From: Euperipatoides rowelli
Taxonomy: Eukaryota > Onychophora > Udeonychophora > Euonychophora > Peripatopsidae
Reading direction: 5' to 3' (one strand)
Assembly (NCBI GenBank): GCA_003024985.2
Contig: PXIH01S0000111.1
Length of the DNA: 12,803 bases
Of the stretch, positions 1 to 8,174 are shown in pieces. The stretch's first letter is position 1; each line of letters starts with the position of its first letter. The position numbers and the translations under genes are program-made. Below the pieces are notes generated by a model, which was not told the DNA's origin, did not search any database, and was given only the letters and a program-made list of their open reading frames with translations.

Positions 1-73
1 CTAACATTGCGCCTTCCAATCTTCTGCGCCCCCCCGCAATGGCGGACCCTGCGGGTCCATATCTCCGCCTCTG
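1..73 (+). mobile_element. Right end of a hAT-like non-autonomous DNA transposon (truncated by window edge)
   Basis: The segment ends in TCCGCCTCTG, whose reverse complement CAGAGGCGGA is nearly the same as the left terminus CAGTGGCGGA seen at 3445. Positions 1..73 also align with 5230..5290 (shared blocks around 1..28 and 58..73), where another copy ends, so the boundary at 73 is set by comparison. This copy carries about a dozen extra bases with a small perfect hairpin, GGACCC-TGC-GGGTCC, at 44..58. The CAG...GGCGGA terminus and the 8-bp flanking duplication seen at the 3445..5290 copy fit the hAT superfamily. The left end lies outside the window, so the target duplication of this copy cannot be tested. 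Confidence 0.6.
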
Positions 74-450
74 TTGTAAACTATGTGTTATCTCGTAGTC
101 GGCTTCCAGAACAAGTACTTCAAATATGAGATATCTCGTAGTTGGCAGTCAACATGTTAATACTGTATCTAAACCCTGATTAAATGTAACACATAAATGT
201 TTACATATACAATATTTGTAAGAAAATGATTTAAGAAATTGTTTAGGGCGATTGATAGATAATAAAAAATGCAGATTCATTTTTAAACAATTGTCTTTTC
301 ATTATTCATTGGTTTTAGTGAATCTACAGAAACCTTACCACCTCCTTAATTTTTAAATTGATTTTTATAAGAAGTAATATTATTTGCATTCTCATTCATA
401 TATTTTAATATTTCAAATATAAGAAATTTTTTATGATTTTTTTTTTTTAG
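74..450 (+). other. 3' part of an intron upstream of exon A
   Basis: This is AT-rich non-coding sequence ending in a long T tract and the acceptor TTTTTTTTAG (441..450). The only structure seen is a short direct repeat, TATCTCGTAGT[C/T]GGC, at 89..103 and 132..146. It sits just beyond the transposon end and could be part of the older sequence that the element entered. No open frame or RNA gene was recognised. Confidence 0.75.
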
Positions 451-604
451 GTGAAGTTAAAGTCCATGAAATCCCATGAGGATCGCATAGAAAAACTTAA
501 CTCTGTTGCTAGGCAACTGAATGCTCAAGTCAGTGTACCAAATACCATCCTTCAAGATATGGACAGATTTAATAAACGTTGGAGTGATGTTTTCTTGAAA
601 ATAA
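451..604 (+). CDS. DMD: Dystrophin-family gene, exon A (end of a spectrin-like repeat, R5-like)
   Basis: This internal exon of 154 bp (51 codons plus one base) is bounded by the acceptor TTTTTTTTAG|G and the donor AA|GTAAGT at 605. Read from the first base it is open throughout. It encodes the late helix B and helix C of a spectrin-type triple helix: a charged stretch with EDRIEKLNSVARQLNAQ, then FNKRWSDVFLKI with the core Trp at exon residue 44. The last base begins a Ser codon completed by exon B. From memory it aligns with the end of repeat R5 of human dystrophin, where the core aromatic is Phe. Dystrophin is a cytoplasmic rod protein linking F-actin to the dystroglycan complex at the muscle membrane; the rod repeats act as a spacer and give lateral membrane, actin and microtubule contacts. 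Utrophin is the main alternative in a vertebrate; invertebrates usually have one gene covering both. Confidence 0.85.
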
Positions 605-1277
605 GTAAGTTTTAAAATTAATTCAATCAATAAAATTATGAGAGGGTCTGAATAAGATTATCTTAAAATTGGTCACATGTCCTATTTCTGATGCTAATTT
701 TAGCCTTGTTGAGATTCCAATTATTTAAACTAAAAATTTAAGATATTTTTATGTAGTCATTCTAATTTTTTTTGGTGTTAAATTGATCTTTTTATAAAAT
801 TATATAATTTATCTTTTTGTTAATATAAATTTTATAAAACATATAATTTTCTACTTTTTTTTTTTCATATTTTAAACACAAAATAAGTTAGGCCATTTTT
901 GTTGTTCACAGATTATAACTTTGGCATTAAATAAACATTAATAATATTCCTTTTTAGAACTGTAACTAAGTTTGATTAAAGTCATAATTTTTAAGATCAG
1001 AAATCAGTTATTGATCTATCATATACATTTATCACTCACAAGCACAAATTACAAAAACCTTTTTATAAATGACTGTGTAAAAAATGGATCATAACCGACA
1101 TATTTTCAGACATAGATTTTGTCTATGATTGATAGATCTTTTTCAGCAGAACCTTCACACCAGTGATCCTTCATGTCCTTGTCAGTGAAAATAATATTAA
1201 TTAGACAAAATAAATAATTCATAATACAAAAAGCTTCAAAACAAAAACTTTAGATTAAATTATTAAAATTTGAATAA
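605..1277 (+). other. Intron A, proximal AT-rich part
   Basis: It begins with a consensus donor GTAAGT. The rest is AT-rich with T and A runs. A small inverted repeat is seen near 1110..1130 (CATAGA facing TCTATG). No coding potential or mobile-element terminus was recognised before the minus-strand retrotransposon relic that ends at 1278. Confidence 0.7.
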
Positions 1278-1935
1278 TTAACTTTTAAAAGTTTCAAAAT
1301 TTCCCCAGTATCTTATAAAAATAGCTAGGTCCTTCCAACAATTTGGACTTTTACCCTGAAAAGATTTGGCACCAAATTCAGTTTTAAAATTTCTTTTATA
1401 CAGGTCTAAACCCAATCTTGATCTATTGTTTTGATAATGTTTATCATACTGTAACAACAACAAATCTCATAAATACTTTGGCTGACCTGTATTTATAACT
1501 TTCCACAATAATATATAAAAGAGCATAGTCCTAAGTTTAATCAACAGCCACCATTGCACTACTTTGGCCAGCACCATAAACTATATAATGCGCTGCTGTA
1601 TCAAAACAATCTTAATTTTGATGACAATATACTGCCCCAATCCTTCCAAACAAATTCACATTATATCTAATGTGGTAGGATTAAGGCTCCAAAAACAATT
1701 TTCAGAACCTCAATAGTCATAAATATCTAATTTTTAACAATTTATTTAACTTCATCGTTTTCCTTAATACAACATTTATATAATTTTTCCATGTTAATCC
1801 ATTATCAATCAGCACTCCCAGGATCTTAATTTCACTCACTTGAAGAACCTGAAAGACTTCACAATTTATATTAACTTCATTTGCTTTTAACTTTTATTTA
1901 TTTCTCCCTAGATCTACTACCATTAATTTACTTTT
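1278..1935 (-). mobile_element. Decayed non-LTR retrotransposon (CR1/L2-like), C-terminal end of the reverse transcriptase ORF
   Basis: The minus strand, read in pieces across stops and frameshifts, gives the usual C-terminal landmarks of a LINE ORF2. About 1935..1900 reads SKLMVVDLGRNK. About 1850..1789 reads EIKILGVLIDNGLTW, the motif after the polymerase palm in many LINEs, followed by WKNYINVVLRKT. The last piece, 1463..1278, is open for 61 codons and contains TEFGAKSFQG, a Trp nine residues on, and a final FETFK before TAA. This TEF.KKSF...W layout is common at the ends of CR1, L2 and related proteins. Several in-frame stops (for example between 1735 and 1500) show that it is dead. The catalytic YADD region is not visible, so this is a 5'-truncated copy, the normal state for LINE insertions. 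Weak similarity may extend to about 2050. Clade assignment is tentative. Confidence 0.72.
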
Positions 1936-2191
1936 CTGTGAACTTTTATCCTTATCACAATCTCTTTATATGCATCTTTCAGAAAATCTTTTTTTAATGA
2001 CTTCATGCTTAGAAAGGTTGACTACCCTATTCAATAATTTATTAATTTTTGTTAAGTCTATTATTACAATATAAAAATATAAATTTTATTTGTCAATTAA
2101 AAAAAAAAAAATGTCTCATAGATGCTTAAATTAAATTACGGTACATTCATGCATACAAGCATATACATGACCCGGTCCACACAATGTTGGT

Positions 2192-2495
2192 CTAGATTTT
2201 AACCAAGCCTTGCCAATGCTGCCTGTCCTCCCATTGATGTTCCTCTTTAACCACTTCCCAAGAAATAGCTTGCTTTTCAATATCAATCTTCACTTTGGTA
2301 AAACATTTTTTAGGTCTCCCTCTAGGCCTTCCCTCCCCCCAACCATTATTCATGCATCCTTCTGGCACTCGTTTATCTTTCATCCTTTTGACGTGTCCAA
2401 ACCAATTGTTCTGTCACCATGGTATTTTTACCTTACACATTCTGGTTTTACCTACTATACTTCTCAAATACTTAATTTCCCTGCCTGCATTCTAA
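2192..2495 (-). mobile_element. Second non-LTR retrotransposon relic: C-terminal tail of an ORF2 protein (GRPRGRPKK type)
   Basis: Read on the minus strand from about 2495, the sequence encodes EIKYLRSIVGKTRM, then after a stop and an apparent deletion NNWFGHVKRMKDKRVPEGC, then GEGRPRGRPKK, SWEVVKEEHQWEDRQHWQGLV and a stop at 2192. The order YLRSIVGKTR, WFGHV.RM, GRPRGRP.K.W, SWEEA, DR..W..LV is the familiar C-terminal end of many animal non-LTR reverse transcriptases. Here the Trp usual after RPKK is replaced (KKCF), one stop interrupts the frame and a few tens of residues before WFGHV are missing. About 100 bp of 3' tail follows down to an A/T run near 2091..2112. This family differs from the relic at 1278..1935 by its C-terminal motifs. 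The final 63 codons are still open, so it may be younger. The clade is not assigned. Confidence 0.8.
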
Positions 2496-2540
2496 TTATG
2501 AAAAATTTAGAATGCTGGAAGGAGTAATGAAGAATTTTAT

Positions 2541-2799
2541 ATTATTTAGAATGTTCCAAAAAATGTGTATACCACAAATGATGTCATTAAAACATACTAA
2601 GTAATATGTGACATCACTAAAAGGAGCAACAATTCTCATATGCTTACAATTAAATTTCTTGTTCATATGTAAAATTCTAAATCATTTAGAATGTTCTGAA
2701 AAATATGTACGCTTAAGATGATGTCATCGAAACATGTTCACAAAAACTGCTTTTCTGTGAAAAAAGTTTAGGCCTACCAATGATGTCATCAAAATATGC
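2541..2799 (+). repeat. Diverged direct repeats centred on ATGATGTCAT
   Basis: A unit of about 55 bp (ATTATTTAGAATGTTC ... ATGATGTCATTAAAACAT) at 2541..2595 recurs at 2681..2735 with roughly one mismatch in five, exactly 140 bp downstream. A third partial copy, ATGATGTCATCAAAATATGC, lies at 2780..2799, and an inverted echo (GTGACATCAC) at 2608..2617. No coding content is seen. This could be an old internal duplication or a piece of a satellite-like or transposon subterminal repeat. Confidence 0.6.
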
Positions 2800-3436
2800 A
2801 AAATTGGTATTTTTTACTTTAAAAAACACCTTATTTTGAAATTTAATAATTAAAAATAAAAATTTTTTATACAATTATTATTGAAAATTTCTAAGTTTTC
2901 ATTTTTTTTCTGAACTTTACCTTTAATATTCATAAATAATTTAAAAAATGACAAATCTTTCACTTATAAAGAACAACAAGGAAATAAATGTTTGAAAGTT
3001 ACAAAATTATAAAAAATGTTTCGTATTTTATCTCCTATTCTTTAAGTATAATGCAATTTTCCATTCCCAAACTTCAGAAAAAGTACAATTCACTTATTGG
3101 CACTTTTCATGTGTGCCTTAAAACATTAGCGCTAGCTGAAACAGCGCCAATCAAATTTTATTTCCCATTTAAAGTTAGATCGGTGTTATTCCTACGGGGG
3201 TGTAGTTAACTATGCATGCATAGTATTTGATTATCGTATTTCCCTAACATAAACTGATTGTAAACTGAAATGATAGAATGGATATCATTTTAAATTAAAA
3301 ATATGTAGGCTATTACATAAAACGTGTTAGCTTCTACAGTGCTTTCTAATTAAAAAATGCAAATACAAATTTAAATAAAATATTCTACCATGTAAACGAT
3401 TCTACACATGAGCAAATGATCTGTTCAATTAAGCGC
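2800..3436 (+). other. Intron A, AT-rich stretch with one short perfect palindrome
   Basis: Mostly A/T-rich sequence without a recognised gene or element. A perfect 16-bp palindrome, ACTATGCATGCATAGT, is at 3209..3224, just after a GC-richer patch (3120..3205). A 73-codon open frame from 2988 to 3209 on the plus strand has no recognisable motif and no splice context, and is treated as chance. Confidence 0.6.
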
Positions 3437-3444
3437 ACCCCGTA
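3437..3444 (+). repeat. Probable 8-bp target-site duplication, left copy (ACCCCGTA)
   Basis: ACCCCGTA directly abuts the left terminus CAGTGGCGGAG at 3445. ACCCTGTA directly abuts the right terminus at 5290. The two differ at one base, a C/T change at a CpG as expected from methylated-CpG decay. An 8-bp duplication is the hAT signature. The pairing implies that the termini at 3445 and 5290 belong to one insertion. Confidence 0.6.
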
Positions 3445-3659
3445 CAGTGGCGGAGTTTGGTTTTGTTGCACCCCTTTACTTAGACCCCCCTTCCTTTTAA
3501 CTTAGCCCTCAGGTTATCATGCCACATCATTATTAACTTTTAATGAACACGATTAAACATATAAATAATTTCTTAATTTTTTTCTAATATATAAAGAAAC
3601 AATACTTAAAAGTATATTAAGAAAACATAGTCATACCTTGCAAAACATCTAAAACTTCT
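3445..3659 (+). mobile_element. hAT-like element, left end (first copy)
   Basis: It starts with CAGTGGCGGAGTTTGG and then runs through CAGGTTATCATG, TTAACTTTTAATG and AAGAAAACATAGTCATAC. The same order of blocks occurs at 4343..4590 with roughly 80% identity and one extra block of about 25 bp in the second copy. The homology stops exactly at the N at 3660, where the second copy enters a poly-T run. No transposase coding is seen, so this is a non-autonomous, MITE-like family. Confidence 0.7.
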
Positions 3660-3660
3660 N
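3660..3660. other. Single N: assembly gap or unresolved base
   Basis: The only ambiguous base in the window. It follows AAAACTTCT and precedes an (AC)n run leading into TATATATATG. In the sister copy at 4343 the same AAAACTTCT is followed by a T run, so the N falls exactly at the homology breakpoint between the repeat copies. That is where a contig end or a chimeric join would be expected. Confidence 0.9.
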
Positions 3661-4342
3661 ACACACACACAGTATATATATGTTGTTCATCACCCCCTAG
3701 TCTGACCCACTCATAACTACCCAATTAATTTTCAAGAAATAATTTCTATATCTCTACACACATGCCATATTGTGACAATCACTATGTTAGAGTTAGGACT
3801 GTGATGTTCAGCAAAACTAGGAGTGGGGAATTGCTTTCTTCAGTTCAATGGGACAACCTCAGCTATGATGCCTTTATCACATCAAACACTAACCCAACAG
3901 TTGAACCTGGCATTGCAAACTGTTGAATTACGGTTAGTGAGTGAAGAAATTAGAATCAAAATTGTATATAACGGTAGTATACATCAATAAGGATTAGTCA
4001 GAACTCGGAAATTTTAATTCTAATTAGAGTAATCGAGCTAAAATGGACTCTAGCCATATGCACAATCAGAGTGAATTATGAAGTAAGTGCCAATACAGTT
4101 ATTATAAACAGGGCAGGACACACAAGAAACAGATATGTACCAATGGAGAGATCAGGTCTGATGTACCCTTGACTGCCACCTTCGTGGTCAAGCTGGGCAC
4201 CTTCAGACCTGTCCCTCAATCTGCATTGACACATCCTATACTAAGCATACCCGTGTCATCTCAAGATAGCACCGGAAGGGTGGCAGAGCTTGAGAATGTG
4301 GGCACAGAATAGAAGACATGGCAATACATTTAACATGATCCA
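3661..4342 (+). other. Unassigned 682-bp segment between two hAT-like left ends
   Basis: It starts with a short (AC)n microsatellite and a (TA)n stretch. The rest is GC-richer than the surrounding intron and does not match the interior of the hAT-like element. It contains the structured hairpin at 4154..4210. No long open frame or known transposon terminus was recognised. It could be a filler element nested in the hAT copy, or unrelated sequence joined here by assembly. Confidence 0.5.
4154..4210 (+). repeat. 57-nt imperfect hairpin
   Basis: The left arm AGGTCTGATGTACCC (4154..4168) pairs with GGGCACCTTCAGACCT (4195..4210) with one bulge and about two mismatches. Inside, TTGA pairs with TCAA, and CCAC-CTTC-GTGG forms a tetraloop-capped stem. 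The stacked arrangement is stronger than expected in AT-rich intron sequence. It may be part of a transposon or a structured RNA. Transcription is not shown. Confidence 0.55.
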
Positions 4343-5290
4343 CAGTGGTGGAGCTTAGTTTGGTTGCGCCCTCCTGTGGCTTAAAATATTGCGCCCTTAA
4401 CTTATACCCCCCCCCCCTTCCTTTCCATTTAGCCCTCAGGTTATCATGATACATCATTATTAACTTTTAATGTATATGATTAAATACATAAATAATTTCT
4501 TAATTTTTTTCTATCATATAAACTATATTTAAAAGTAACGTAACGTATATTAAGAAAACATAGTCATACTTTGCAAAACATTTAAAACTTCTTTTTTTTT
4601 AATTTATTTAAAAGGGAATTCCGCCCATAAAATATGATTTATTATAGAAAATATTAAACAAAAGCTCATTATTATAATACATACTAAATTATAATGTTCA
4701 TCATATACCCAATGTAATTGTAAAGAAAGATTTAAAATAATTATATACGGTACATATTTTTTTTTTTACTTTGATGAAGCAAATGATTTATTATCAGGTT
4801 GAAATTTGTTTTCCTAGATGTCTCATTTTCTAATTTCTATACTATTAAGTCCACTTAGCTGTAAAAACCTCAGTGGGGGGGGGGGGGGGAGGGAGCTAGC
4901 TGGTATTTTCGGTGTTTTTAATCTCTAGTTAGAAAGTTTCATCCTTTTAACAATCACGCTTAACGATTATCATAATAAAACAGTTGCGCATTGCAATAAG
5001 GCATGGCAACATAATTATCTTGAAATTTTTTTTTTGATGAAAGTAATTTTTTTACATTTGGATGAAAAATAAATTTTATTAAAAAATCTTTCAGCTTGTA
5101 AAAAGGGGAATATTTTTAATAAAAATATAAATTAAATAATATTCAAGTTTTCAAAATTTTTTATATATATTTTTTTAATGTTTCATTAAAATAATAAAAT
5201 TAAATTGTCCCTTTCATCATCTTATTTTTCTAGCATTGCACCTTCCAATCTTCTGCCCCCACCCCTTGTGTGTCCGTATCTCTGCCTCTA
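4343..5290 (+). mobile_element. hAT-like non-autonomous DNA transposon, copy with both ends
   Basis: The left terminus CAGTGGTGGAG at 4343 and the right terminus CTCTGCCTCTA at 5280..5290 are decayed forms of CAGTGGCGGAG and CTCCGCCTCTG seen in the other copies. The roughly 950-bp interior is AT-rich with homopolymer runs (11 C at 4407..4417, 15 G at 4875..4889) and no transposase frame. The right 60 bp match positions 1..73 of the window. The bases before 4343 (ATGATCCA) do not match those after 5290 (ACCCTGTA). The right flank instead matches the flank left of 3445, so the left and right ends here may not come from the same insertion. Confidence 0.68.
4875..4889 (+). repeat. G15 homopolymer
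   Basis: Fifteen consecutive G, then A and GGG, inside the hAT-like element. It is a likely site of sequencing-length error and could form a G-quadruplex together with the flanking GGG. No function is inferred. Confidence 0.9.
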
Positions 5291-5298
5291 ACCCTGTA
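5291..5298 (+). repeat. Probable 8-bp target-site duplication, right copy (ACCCTGTA)
   Basis: ACCCTGTA follows the right transposon terminus and matches ACCCCGTA at 3437..3444 in seven of eight positions. See that entry for what the pairing implies. Confidence 0.58.
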
Positions 5299-5970
5299 AG
5301 ATTAAGGACTACGGTGGGAAAGTATTATTTCAACCCTTGGTATGAATAACAAAGCACTTCCTTTTAAACTTAATGTAAAAATGCATTAATACATTTGCAA
5401 TGATAGGAACCCAACATATATGAACTATAATATTGTATTAAAAAAAAGATTTTATGTGCTTATAATTAAAATATAAAAGAAATACCAGGTACTTGGTTAG
5501 TCACTGTTACTCATGTTATGTATGTTTGTTGTAGTTTCATTTGGCTAAGCACTGTGAATTTATATTCTCCTTACTAGTATAATTATGTTTAAATCAGTTA
5601 ACACACTAGCAATGATTGAATGTAGCATAGCTAGCGTTCAGCTTTAAAATCAAGTTTCTATGCTTATAACCATCTTGAATTCAATAATAACAGTTTATAA
5701 TTGAATAAGCACTAATCAAACATTACAAGACCAGGAAATTGCTGACTGCATTAAATTTTCAATTGCTTAATTTTTGCATCTGTGATTCACCTAGACTTAT
5801 TTTACAAAATCTGATAATTGCAGTTCAACCCGTCATCAAATATAATTATATTACACTCCCCTCCTTTTCTTTAGACTTTAATTTTATAAAGTAAAAAGTG
5901 ATGAATGAGATACATTTTTTTTAACCTAAAATATTTGTAAACTTGAATAAAATTTGTTTCACTATTGCAG
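5299..5970 (+). other. Intron A, distal part up to the exon B acceptor
   Basis: AT-rich non-coding sequence without recognised repeats. It ends with a good acceptor, TTTGTTTCACTATTGCAG (5953..5970). Confidence 0.75.
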
Positions 5971-6143
5971 GTGAGAGGCAAAATAACTTGAGTAAAGTAG
6001 CTGATCAAACTCCTCCAAAGAAGTTTTCAGAAGCTATGGGAGCACTGTTGCATTGGATTAATGATGTTGAATCTGTCGTGTTATCTGAAGACCTTGTTAT
6101 GTCTGATGTTGATACAATGGAGGACCAACTTCAGAAATATAAG
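5971..6143 (+). CDS. DMD: Dystrophin-family gene, exon B (start of an R6-like spectrin repeat)
   Basis: A 173-bp internal exon. The first two bases complete a Ser codon begun in exon A, then 57 codons run to AAG|GTTAGT. It first finishes helix C of the previous repeat (SERQNNLSKVADQ), then has a linker with TPPKKF. Helix A of the next repeat carries the hallmark Trp in ALLHWINDVES, and the exon ends with SDVDTMEDQLQKYK. From memory this matches the R6 start of human dystrophin, with PP-M-R-Y for PPKKF, RTWVQQSE for LHWINDVE, TDYEIMEQRL for SDVDTMEDQL. Matching order and spacing across the linker make dystrophin/utrophin far more likely than spectrin, nesprin or MACF. The open frame continues 41 codons into the intron but loses all similarity at the donor, so the exon end at 6143 is well supported. 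Confidence 0.9.
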
Positions 6144-6733
6144 GTTAGTTTATCCTTGAGACATGTCAATAACTTATTATATTACTTTAGAATAGCCATT
6201 TTGTCATCAGGGTTTGTATATTATAAAATTGAACAATGTTTTAGTGTCAATAAATTAAAAAAATAAATTACTAATTTGTAGCTTTACAAGACAGATATTT
6301 AAAGCAGGGTAATTTATTTGTACTATTTGTACCACAGTATCTAATAGCGCCTAGATTTCACAAGCAGAATTGTTTTTGCCACGGCATGTTTCAAGCTCCT
6401 TTAGCACACTGCACACGTTGGATGGAAGCTATGTACAAATGATCAAAATCGACCAAGAAAGGTTTATTTCACCTCTTGATTATCAAGGGGTTGGGACAGT
6501 TGTTTATTATGTAGTTGGAGCTATGGTTCATGTTGAGATGAAGGTTAGGACTGAAAAAAAAATAGGTTATTTATGTTAGTCATGTGACATAAATAAATGC
6601 TGCTTGTGAGATTTAGGTGCTTGTTATCTACAAGTAATTACCTATTATGAAGCAATTTTATAAAATTAAATCGGAAATCCTACTGTACCTATGTCAAGAT
6701 TTGTTTTGTAAAAGCATTGGCTTAGTTAACAAA
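6144..6733 (+). other. Intron B, proximal part before the inverted-repeat element
   Basis: The donor is GTTAGT, a weaker form of GTAAGT. The stretch is AT-rich except for a slightly GC-richer patch at about 6370..6570, which is open for 69 codons on the plus strand. That frame shows no spectrin-like pattern or other motif and is not called a gene. Confidence 0.65.
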
Positions 6734-8066
6734 CAGTCTGTTTCCATGGGTGCTTTCAGCTCTAGCTAAGTGAGATCGATCTCACTCAGCTCGGATAATT
6801 GCATCATGGAAACACACTTTTTTTCAGCTTGAACTGAAATGCGGACCGAGTCAGTTCACTTAAATGTTGCGAACTAGAGGCATTCCAAGGGTATTGAGCG
6901 AGCTAGACTGTTGTCACCATTGCTGTTTATGGTTAAAACATAAGCTACCACGTGTCAACTACTTTAAGCGTGTTTTTAAAAACTAAGTACGATGCTGTGT
7001 CACACAATATTTTTAAAACACATACAGTAGCTTTCGATGGGAAGATCTCAACTGGAAAAAATTAACTCACGATAGCGCATATCGGCTTTCGGAGGAGAGC
7101 ATGCTTTAAAAATAGTAGAGATAGCACGCGATGGAATTATCGTCACTTTTTTTAAGAAACACATTGTTTTCATTGTGACGCAGCCAGCACAGCACAAGTT
7201 TTAGCTCGTTGTTGACTTTCTATTTCTGTCCGAAACCTGCCAAAATCTTTCCTTCACCATATTGACAAAGCTATGAAGCGTAAATAAATTTCCAGAAGTT
7301 TAATTATTTAGGTTAACAAGCACAAACTCACACAATGTTTGAAATTGATCAACTAATAGTCACCATGCAAAAATTATATGTCGAGAAATGCTAAACTATT
7401 TTGTCTTTTAAAAAGAATTTCAGAGATTATCTAAAATACTGACACTGTATTAACTATTCTGGAAAAATATTTCCAAGTGAGGGAAGGATGGGTTATTTCT
7501 GAAAATTAAAAAAAAAAAAAAGATGATTGGGTTCACAGATGATTTTTCAAACGGTGACATTTATCTTTTTTTTTTTTTCAAATAAATTTAAGAACAAGGC
7601 TATACAAGCAATTTTGTTCACCTTACAAACATTCTATTATACTGGTAGATGTTCAGCTGTATATTAGTTAAAATATTAATAAATAATAGAAGTAAAAAAA
7701 AAAAAAAACTGAGAATCAATAAAAATATTTGAAAAATAAAAAAAGGTAACTTATACAATATAATAATGTAACTTATTTGTTTTTACAACTTATAATAGAT
7801 ATTAAAAATTCAAACATTTTTCAATCACAAATAATAATAATATTCCTAATGATAATATTTTAATTTAATAAATATTTACAATTGTAAGAAATAGTTTTTG
7901 GTTGTGGCTATTTGATTGGTTAGTCCACTTGCTTTCTATTGCACCTATTTATTGTTAGTCCTGTTAGCTCTAATTTGACCATGGAAACAAAAACAAGATT
8001 TGGGAAAATCCAGACAAGTTAGTTCGAGCGTCCGTCTGAACTGAAAGTGCCCATGGAAACAGGCTG
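6734..8066 (+). mobile_element. 1.33-kb non-autonomous DNA transposon with 26-bp terminal inverted repeats
   Basis: The left end 6734..6759 begins CAGTCTGTTTCCATGGGT. The reverse complement of the right end (8041..8066) begins CAGCCTGTTTCCATGGGC. The 26-bp arms match at 23 positions. Outside each end is AAA (6731..6733 and 8067..8069), compatible with a 3-bp target duplication but too simple to be convincing. The core motif CATGGAAACA occurs again just inside each end, at 6805..6814 in inverted orientation to the left terminus and at 7980..7989 in direct orientation to the right terminus. Such repeats are typical of subterminal transposase binding sites. The interior has A/T runs, no long open frame and a moderately GC-rich left third. 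The superfamily is not assigned. The element fills about two thirds of intron B and ends 108 bp before exon C. Confidence 0.75.
6764..6791 (+). repeat. 28-bp subterminal palindrome inside the inverted-repeat element
   Basis: The core AGTGAGATCGATCTCACT (6769..6786) is a perfect 18-bp palindrome. It extends to AGCT on both sides with one mismatched pair. It lies midway between two facing copies of the TGTTTCCATG motif (6739 and 6805), so the element's left tip can fold into a cruciform-like structure. Confidence 0.8.
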
Positions 8067-8174
8067 AAAGAGACCAAAGTTTGGATCATGGTGTAAACTG
8101 GATCTTCAATTCTCTTATCACAATTCTTCACATACTGGTGTTTGTATTTATATTTTAATCATTTTATTTTGAAG

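Noticed and set aside
2210-2527. 105-codon plus-strand open frame
   Set aside because: It lies antisense to the LINE tail at 2192..2495, whose minus-strand protein has clear family motifs. The plus frame is a shadow.
2988-3209. 73-codon plus-strand open frame in intron A
   Set aside because: No recognisable motif, no splice context, and composition like translated AT-rich noise.
4236-4457. 73-codon minus-strand open frame
   Set aside because: It crosses the boundary at 4343 between the unassigned segment and the hAT-like left end and translates the C run as a Gly run, so it is not a coherent gene.
6370-6579. Possible extra exon in intron B (69 open codons)
   Set aside because: No heptad or Trp pattern of a spectrin repeat. 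Exons B and C already join in phase to a complete repeat that matches dystrophin without a gap.
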